Of a stretch of DNA of 28,331 nt, positions 23,954 through 28,331 are shown piece by piece. A program made the position numbers and the translations under genes. The notes under the pieces were generated by a model that saw only the letters and a program-made list of their open reading frames with translations, had not been told where the DNA came from and searched no databases. Each line of letters begins with the position of its first letter. The stretch's first letter is position 1. The DNA comes from an uncultured Porphyromonadaceae bacterium (lineage in GTDB: Bacteria > Bacteroidota > Bacteroidia > Bacteroidales > Muribaculaceae): the NCBI GenBank assembly GCA_900555715.1, contig USMC01000032.1:1-28331 (forward strand). The letters run 5' to 3'.

Positions 23954-23990
23954 GGCAGGAAATCATCGCTTGTCTGCGTGGTTTCCTGCC
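23954..23990 (+). terminator. Hairpin after the beta-helix/NAGPA gene
   Basis: GGCAGGAAA pairs with TTTCCTGCC at the base, and the stem continues with a wobble pair and one bulge up to CGC/GCG around the loop. TTATCCTGTT follows. Its sequence differs from the hairpins after paralogues 1 and 2. It ends 18 nt before the next gene, so it may act as an attenuator. Confidence 0.6.
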
Positions 23991-24008
23991 TTATCCTGTT
24001 AACAGACT

Positions 24009-24944
24009 ATGAAAATCAAATTTTTATTACATGCTGCCGGAGTTGCGGCAATCTTTGCGCTCCAGGCATGCGGTTCGGACAGCACCGACGAGCCGACGCC
24101 CGCACCGGTCCCCGACGAACCATCCGAAGCCATCGATGTGAAGGTCATGTCATGCAATATCCGTGTTTGTCCCACTTACGACTCGTATTTCGACGGCGAT
24201 AACAACTGGCGCTACCGCAAGGACAGTCTGATCAGAGTAATCAAAGACCAGACTCCCGATATAATCGGTATGCAGGAGGTGCTCTACAATCAGCTCAACG
24301 ATGTAAAGCCCGCTTTTGACGATGACTATGTCGCTTTCGGCGTCGGTGGCGACGACGGCGCTACCAATGGCTGTTTCAACGAGCTGTTCGTCAGCCGTAA
24401 GCGCTTCGACATTCTCGACAACGGCTACTTCTGGCTCAGCGATACGCCTGACAAACCCTCGACTGGTTGGGGCGCCTATGACTATCGAACCGCCGTTTGG
24501 GCTAAACTGAAGGATAAAGAAACCGATAAAATTTTGCTCGCAGTGAATACGCACCTCGACCATCAGAGTGCCGATGCTCGTGTCAAAGGGGCTATTCTTG
24601 TGCTTGACAGCATACAAAGCATGATAGGTGAGGGTAATGTGGTACTCACAGGCGACTTCAACAGCTCCAAGTCGGACCTTGCGATACAAACCATCACAAC
24701 CAATATGTTCGGCAGCTTCCATCTTACCGATAGCCGTACAATTGCCGAAGCCAAAGAAGGTCCGGAATGGACATATCATGGCTGGGGCAGTCTTATCGCC
24801 TCAGACAAATGCACGCTCATAGATTTCATATTTGTAGGCGGTGGCATCTCCTGCGGAAAGCATACTCATGTAGAGACCACTTTTGGCGATGGTCGCTATC
24901 CTACCGATCATCTCCCCGTGGTTGCTGAGCTGAAGATACCATAA
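24009..24944 (+). CDS. EEP-fold (endonuclease/exonuclease/phosphatase) lipoprotein 2
   Basis: The 311-residue lipoprotein has lipobox LQAC with Cys21, then a Pro/Glu-rich linker (about 25-40). EEP residues present are Asn50 (SCNIR), Glu90 (MQEV), His182 and His185 (NTHLDH), Asp216/Asn218 (LTGDFN), Asp272 (IDFIFV) and Asp300-His301 (PTDHLP). It shares the FWLSDTPDKPSTGW-type stretch with the first EEP lipoprotein but is clearly diverged, so the two are old paralogues that may act on different bonds. It should be membrane-anchored in the periplasm or at the surface and hydrolyse a phosphodiester or phosphomonoester. It follows the NAGPA-fusion gene by about 100 nt and ends the plus-strand block. 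A strong bidirectional terminator follows. Confidence 0.9.
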   Translation: MKIKFLLHAAGVAAIFALQACGSDSTDEPTPAPVPDEPSEAIDVKVMSCNIRVCPTYDSYFDGDNNWRYRKDSLIRVIKDQTPDIIGMQEVLYNQLNDVKPAFDDDYVAFGVGGDDGATNGCFNELFVSRKRFDILDNGYFWLSDTPDKPSTGWGAYDYRTAVWAKLKDKETDKILLAVNTHLDHQSADARVKGAILVLDSIQSMIGEGNVVLTGDFNSSKSDLAIQTITTNMFGSFHLTDSRTIAEAKEGPEWTYHGWGSLIASDKCTLIDFIFVGGGISCGKHTHVETTFGDGRYPTDHLPVVAELKIP

Positions 24945-24989
24945 CTATCGTATTGACGGAAACGAGGTCGTTTCGTAATTAAGTTTCAC

Positions 24990-25035
24990 GAACTGCACTC
25001 CAGAAGTTCTTTGTCTGACTTTTGGGGTGCAGTTC
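24990..25035. terminator. Bidirectional terminator between convergent genes
   Basis: An 18-bp stem from GAACTGCACTCCAGAAGT at 24990-25007 and ACTTTTGGGGTGCAGTTC at 25018-25035, with only two G-U pairs, closes a 10-nt loop. It lies between the stop of EEP lipoprotein 2 and the convergent SGNH gene and should end transcription from both sides. It marks the end of the glycan-utilisation block. Confidence 0.75.
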
Positions 25036-25071
25036 ATTCATGGTGCAGCCCTGCAATCAGAGAGGAAGTTT

Positions 25072-25980
25072 TTAGTTCTGAGAGGTCTGGAGGCGCTTTA
25101 GCTCGCCGGCAAATTTTGCGGAGAATTTATCGGCGCCTGCGCTGTTGAGGTGCGATATGTCGGCAAACAGCGATGGATCACCGGTCAGTTCGGGATCGGT
25201 GTACATATCAATTATCTCGATGCCGTTGTCGCCCGCAAAGGTTCTGAACTCGTCATAAATGCCTGAATCAGCGGCTTTATACCAGGGCGAAAAGGAGAAA
25301 ACGATTTTTACTCTCCTTTGTCGGCAGGTGTCGACAAATTTCTGAAAATAGCGTTTTTTTAGTTCAGACCACTCGACAGGTGTATGATGATCCTGACGGT
25401 CCAAGTCGACTGACATAGTTTCATATATGGGCTTATACCCTTTGTAATCAAGCTCATGATTGGGTTTGATATTGTCAGAGAGCATTGGAATGAAGGTGCG
25501 GTTGTACCTGTAGAGGCTGGACAGCATCTTGTATTTTTCAAGCGGGTTAACATCCTGAAAAATTTCCGGTACGCCTGGGATGTCGTACCAGCGCTTCTGC
25601 CATTTCAGGTATTTGGCGAAGTCGTCGTCTTCCATGTCGAAGGACGGAATGACATCGTAAATGATCATTTTTGGGGTATGCCGGCGGAGTATGGCGAGCA
25701 GTCTGCCGTAGTGATATAATATTCCGTTTCCGTCAAGACCGCAGTTATAGACAGTTGCGCCGAGAGAGTCTTCAAGAATGCGAGGATTGAAGTGATGGAT
25801 GGCTCTCGACGAGCCGAAAACGAGCACGGAGTCCGACATCTCATGGGTGATGTAATAATGGTTGTATGTGTCTCCGCCTTTGGCGTGGCTGTTAAGATAA
25901 CGTGCGCCCAAGCCAAAAGCAAAGTCAACCAATGCGACAATAGCGAAAAAAACGACTGTGTATACCAGAAATTTTTTCAT
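25072..25980 (-). CDS. SGNH/DltD-like protein, partner of the MBOAT acyltransferase
   Basis: The 302-residue protein has one N-terminal hydrophobic helix (about 4-24), likely a membrane anchor with the rest in the periplasm. SGNH-type features are the GSS motif with Ser57/Ser58 (LVFGSSRAIHHF) and the terminal D-x-x-H pair Asp274/His277 (ADISHLNSAG). Such proteins complete transfer of an acetyl or other acyl group delivered across the membrane by an MBOAT protein, as in the AlgI/AlgJ-X and DltB/DltD pairs. The gene starts 3 nt after the MBOAT stop, so they form one operon. The acceptor (a surface polysaccharide or another envelope glycan) is unknown. Confidence 0.82.
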   Translation of the reverse strand: MKKFLVYTVVFFAIVALVDFAFGLGARYLNSHAKGGDTYNHYYITHEMSDSVLVFGSSRAIHHFNPRILEDSLGATVYNCGLDGNGILYHYGRLLAILRRHTPKMIIYDVIPSFDMEDDDFAKYLKWQKRWYDIPGVPEIFQDVNPLEKYKMLSSLYRYNRTFIPMLSDNIKPNHELDYKGYKPIYETMSVDLDRQDHHTPVEWSELKKRYFQKFVDTCRQRRVKIVFSFSPWYKAADSGIYDEFRTFAGDNGIEIIDMYTDPELTGDPSLFADISHLNSAGADKFSAKFAGELKRLQTSQN

Positions 25981-25983
25981 ACT

Positions 25984-27471
25984 CTAAAAATTCACATAAA
26001 TAAATGACCCTGCGTCGAGAACGCCAAGCGATAATATCATGGCGAAGAGGGAAATATAGATGAGCCATCTTGCCCACGAGCTTTCGAGCCACTTGGTTTT
26101 CTCCTTCAGGTATTCGGCACGGAGTTCGGCAACAAACACTATGAGTATCGCCAGGAAGGTGATGAGCTTGTCGGTGTTGGTGGCTTTGTACATCAGAGGC
26201 TGCAAGGTGTGGTCGGTAAAGATGCGGACAATGAACTCCCATGCCTGCGTGAGCGTAGGCATCCGGAAGAAAATCCATGCGAGGGTGACGACGGCAAAGG
26301 TTATGATTATTCTCAGTGGCTTTGCTCTGAGAAGCCACTTCTTTTTAGCGTGACGACCCTTTGGATCCAACCCTGCGGCTTTTTCTCCAATCTGCGCTAT
26401 TCCGTGCAGACCGCCCCAGACAAGGAAAGTGTAGTTGGCTCCATGCCAGAGACCCGACACGAGGAAAGTCGCCATAATGTTGGCATATTGACGCGGCTTG
26501 GAGCACCGGCTGCCTCCAAGCGGGATGTAGACATGCTGGGTGAGCCATCTGGTGAGGGAAATATGCCATCTGCGCCAGAATTCGGTGATGCTTTCGGCGA
26601 AATACGGGCGGCGGAAGTTGTTGACGAGGTGGAATCCGAGAGTCTCGGCAATTCCGATCGCCATGAATGAATAGCCTGCAAAATCGCCGTATATCTGGAG
26701 AGTGAAGAGAATAGCAGCGAGCGCACAGTTGTAGCCGGAGAAGAACTGGTAATTGTTCATCACCGTGTCTACATAAAGTCCGAAACTGTCGGCGAAAACG
26801 CACTTGAGGAATATGCCCCACAATATCCACTTGAGACCCTGCACTCCGTTGGCAAACACAAATTTCTTCTCGGATTTAATCTGAGGAAGCAGTTCTGAAG
26901 CTTTCGAAATAGGACCGCTTGCTGTCTGGGGGAAGAAAGAGCAGAACAGCAGATAGTCGACAAAGCTTTTTTCGGGTTCTTCACGTTTTCTGTAGACATC
27001 GAAGAAATAGCCAAGCGCCTGAAAGGTGAAGAAGGAGATGCCGACAGGTATCGCCCAGTTGAGACCTGGAATATCATAATGTACCCCGAGCCTAGAGAGA
27101 AAGGCAAAGACTATGCCGTTGATAAAATTATAATACTTGAAAATCAGAAGTGGCATGAGCGACAACAGCGCAAATACCCATCCTGCCCATTTTCGCTTTC
27201 GGGTCAGCAGCAGGGATTCGGAATTCCCCTCCCCACTTTTATCCGCCGCCATGCGCGTGTCAATCGCACCGATGACCCGGGCGCCGACGTATGTGACGAG
27301 GGTGACGAAGAACAACACCAAAGCGAACGAGGGCTGCCAGTTCATGTACAGAGCATAACTCACCACTACAAGATATAGCTTCCTCAGCCAGTGGGCGCGG
27401 GCGGGGATTATCCAGTAGGCTGCAAAAACCAGTGCGAATACAATCCAGAATTTGAAACTGTTAAAAAGCAT
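25984..27471 (-). CDS. MBOAT-family O-acyltransferase (AlgI-like)
   Basis: The 495-residue integral membrane protein has about ten or more hydrophobic segments spread along its length. MBOAT signatures are RRPYFAESITEFWRRWHISL (His303) and the catalytic His343 in SGLWHGANYTFLVWGGLHG. Length and layout match AlgI-like O-acetyltransferases, which pass an acyl group across the inner membrane to a periplasmic SGNH partner; that partner is encoded immediately downstream. The gene begins at ATG 27471-27469, and a -7 element lies about 130 nt upstream. It is not part of the plus-strand glycan block, being separated by a bidirectional terminator. It could decorate the cell's own glycans. Confidence 0.93.
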   Translation of the reverse strand: MLFNSFKFWIVFALVFAAYWIIPARAHWLRKLYLVVVSYALYMNWQPSFALVLFFVTLVTYVGARVIGAIDTRMAADKSGEGNSESLLLTRKRKWAGWVFALLSLMPLLIFKYYNFINGIVFAFLSRLGVHYDIPGLNWAIPVGISFFTFQALGYFFDVYRKREEPEKSFVDYLLFCSFFPQTASGPISKASELLPQIKSEKKFVFANGVQGLKWILWGIFLKCVFADSFGLYVDTVMNNYQFFSGYNCALAAILFTLQIYGDFAGYSFMAIGIAETLGFHLVNNFRRPYFAESITEFWRRWHISLTRWLTQHVYIPLGGSRCSKPRQYANIMATFLVSGLWHGANYTFLVWGGLHGIAQIGEKAAGLDPKGRHAKKKWLLRAKPLRIIITFAVVTLAWIFFRMPTLTQAWEFIVRIFTDHTLQPLMYKATNTDKLITFLAILIVFVAELRAEYLKEKTKWLESSWARWLIYISLFAMILSLGVLDAGSFIYVNF

Positions 27472-27602
27472 AAAGTTGTGTCTGCAAGAGTTTTTAATAC
27501 GTAAGAGTCAATGCTAATTGCTCATTCTGCTCTGGAGGCTCTGACATAGTCAATCTTGGTAGAAAGGCAACTTGCAGAGGACCTCAGCGAACGTATGCTT
27601 CG

Positions 27603-27610
27603 CAAAGATA
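27603..27610 (-). promoter_or_regulatory. -7 element for the MBOAT-SGNH operon
   Basis: The minus strand reads TATCTTTG, a perfect TAnnTTTG, giving a leader of roughly 125 nt before the ATG at 27471. There is no convincing -33 TTTG at the usual distance. Confidence 0.45.
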
Positions 27611-27690
27611 CTCAAAATTATTGAAAGCTCATTCGACCGGTATAGGATTTTCTTATTGAAAGTTTTTGAAAGGAGACTTGAAGGGGGAGT

Positions 27691-27710
27691 ATAAAACACC
27701 ATAAAACACC
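27691..27710. repeat. 10-bp perfect tandem repeat
   Basis: ATAAAACACC occurs twice in direct succession, and its last bases run into the adjoining hairpin at 27708-27748. It could be a binding site or a relic of insertion. Confidence 0.7.
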
Positions 27711-27748
27711 AGCCATACAAACAAATTTTAATTGCTTGTGTGGCTGGT
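27708..27748. repeat. 17-bp imperfect inverted repeat (hairpin)
   Basis: ACCAGCCATACAAACAA at 27708-27724 pairs with TTGCTTGTGTGGCTGGT at 27732-27748 around a 7-nt AT loop. One wobble and one mismatch occur in the stem. No gene ends nearby, so it is not an obvious terminator. Confidence 0.6.
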
Positions 27749-27818
27749 AGTAAGTATGTTATATGTGAATTTAAGTCTTAATATTCGTCCTCGTTGAAGA
27801 GATGCGAATAGATTATTT

Positions 27819-27840
27819 ATCAAGCAGTTAGCTTGATTTT
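27819..27840 (+). terminator. Small hairpin followed by T-run
   Basis: ATCAAGC-AGTTA-GCTTGAT is a perfect 7-bp stem followed by TTT. It has terminator shape on the plus strand, but no plus-strand gene is recognised upstream. It may close a small RNA or be chance in AT-rich DNA. Confidence 0.3.
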
Positions 27841-28039
27841 GCAGAAATAGGACAAGCAAAATTTGTTATATAATGCGATAAATTGCGACTTATGCAGCAG
27901 TTTGAAGTGATGTACTCATAAATACCGTTGTATTCAGCAAGCGTAATAATCTAATAGCTGATAATCGAGTAGCATATCATCGTATAGGCAATCAGAAACG
28001 AATTAATGGCTGTACTGAAACTGTTCCCGGTCGAGTGGC

Positions 28040-28073
28040 TTATAAGAGCTTGTTTAAAAACAAGCTCTTATAA
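28040..28073 (-). terminator. Near-perfect palindromic terminator after the partial minus-strand gene
   Basis: TTATAAGAGCTTGTTT at 28040-28055 is exactly complementary to AAACAAGCTCTTATAA at 28058-28073, a 16-bp stem directly abutting the stop codon of the gene at 28074-28331. The AT-rich arms mean it could work in either direction. Confidence 0.65.
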
Positions 28074-28331
28074 TTATTCGGCTGGCTTTAATTCGGAAAA
28101 TATTAAGTGGGCCGGTGTCATTTTTTGAACATATTCGCCCCCAAAGAGACTCTCGCCGATTCCGATTTTCCAATCAATAGAACGTTCATAATTGCCGTTC
28201 AAATCGTATAATTTACAAGTATAATCCCCAAATGTAGGATGCGATTCTTTGGATTTCCGCAGTATGTTCTCGCCTGTATTACCTCGCCCGTATTGATATG
28301 CACTTCTTAATTTTCCATCCGAAAAAAAGTA
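28074..28331 (-). CDS. C-terminal part of an unrecognised protein, partial
   Basis: The minus strand is open from the window edge for 85 codons to a TAA at 28076-28074. The reading includes YQYGRGNTGENILRKSKESH, a central KLYDLNGNYERSIDWKIGIG and the end HLIFSELKPAE. The composition is protein-like, and the stop is followed at once by a strong hairpin, which supports a real gene end. The family is not recognised. The gene is noticeably more AT-rich than the glycan locus, which hints at a different origin. The start and most of the protein lie beyond the window. Confidence 0.6.
   Translation of the reverse strand, partial: YFFSDGKLRSAYQYGRGNTGENILRKSKESHPTFGDYTCKLYDLNGNYERSIDWKIGIGESLFGGEYVQKMTPAHLIFSELKPAE

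Larger units (their letters stand above)
27472..28039. other. AT-rich intergenic region without a supported gene
   Basis: This stretch of nearly 570 nt is rich in A/T and stop codons on both strands; the longest open stretches are about 45 codons without a good start. It holds the probable promoter of the MBOAT operon, a 10-bp tandem repeat, and two further hairpins listed separately. The longest minus-strand opening, ending at the hairpin near 27735, gives no recognisable protein. A small RNA or the decayed edge of an acquired segment are both possible; neither is shown. Confidence 0.6.

Noticed and set aside
27691..27748. Tandem repeat plus hairpin as a CRISPR array or insertion-sequence end
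   Set aside because: Only two adjacent 10-bp units exist with no spacers, no cas genes, no transposase and no matching inverted end elsewhere in the window.
28014..28129. Short plus-strand frame starting ATGGCTGTACTG that crosses the palindrome
   Set aside because: About 40 residues, runs through the hairpin and antisense to the partial minus-strand gene, with no recognisable features.

Overview
The window looks like a piece of a Bacteroidota chromosome, most likely from a gut Bacteroidales such as a Muribaculaceae-type bacterium. Four things point there: a SusC/SusD pair, lipoproteins with Bacteroidota-style lipoboxes, a DUF6377-type TPR/transmembrane/HTH regulator, and several copies of the Bacteroidota -7 promoter element TAnnTTTG ahead of genes. 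The family-level guess is inference. The genes are GC-balanced, but the last 860 nt are clearly AT-rich.

Layout. Positions 1-677 hold the start of a minus-strand gene and a divergent HxlR-type regulator. Positions 772-4995 (minus) hold a fused methionine sulfoxide reductase MsrAB and a large secreted GH43-GH3 fusion glycosidase. Positions 5288-6991 (plus) encode the membrane-bound DUF6377-like regulator, divergent from the GH43-GH3 gene. Positions 7155-10971 are a tight plus-strand operon: a secreted GH3 glycosidase, an ECF sigma factor, and a lipoprotein of the endonuclease/exonuclease/phosphatase (EEP) fold. Positions 11069-24944 form a long plus-strand polysaccharide-utilisation block. It starts with a 95-residue protein resembling only the cytoplasmic N-terminal domain of a FecR anti-sigma factor, then SusC, SusD, a small secreted protein ending in a sorting-tail-like domain, three tandem paralogous beta-helix proteins (the third fused to a phosphodiester-glycosidase/NAGPA domain), and a second EEP lipoprotein. 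Positions 25072-27471 (minus) are an SGNH/DltD-like protein and an MBOAT O-acyltransferase, a probable glycan O-acetylation pair. Positions 27472-28331 are AT-rich, with several hairpins and the C-terminal 85 codons of an unrecognised minus-strand gene.

How it may work together. SusC/SusD import a glycan. The beta-helix proteins may bind or cleave it outside the inner membrane. GH3 and GH43-GH3 trim it. Two EEP-fold lipoproteins and one NAGPA domain are all families able to act on phosphodiester bonds, which suggests a phosphate-containing glycan or glycolipid headgroup as target; this is inference. Regulation appears two-layered: the DUF6377 protein, and an ECF sigma factor whose only visible partner is a FecR stub without membrane or periplasmic parts, while the SusC lacks the STN signalling domain.

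The most unusual points are the FecR stub/ECF arrangement, the tandem beta-helix family with a domain fusion exactly where its siblings stop, and the phosphodiester-oriented enzyme set. No tRNA, rRNA, CRISPR array, complete insertion sequence or replication origin was seen.
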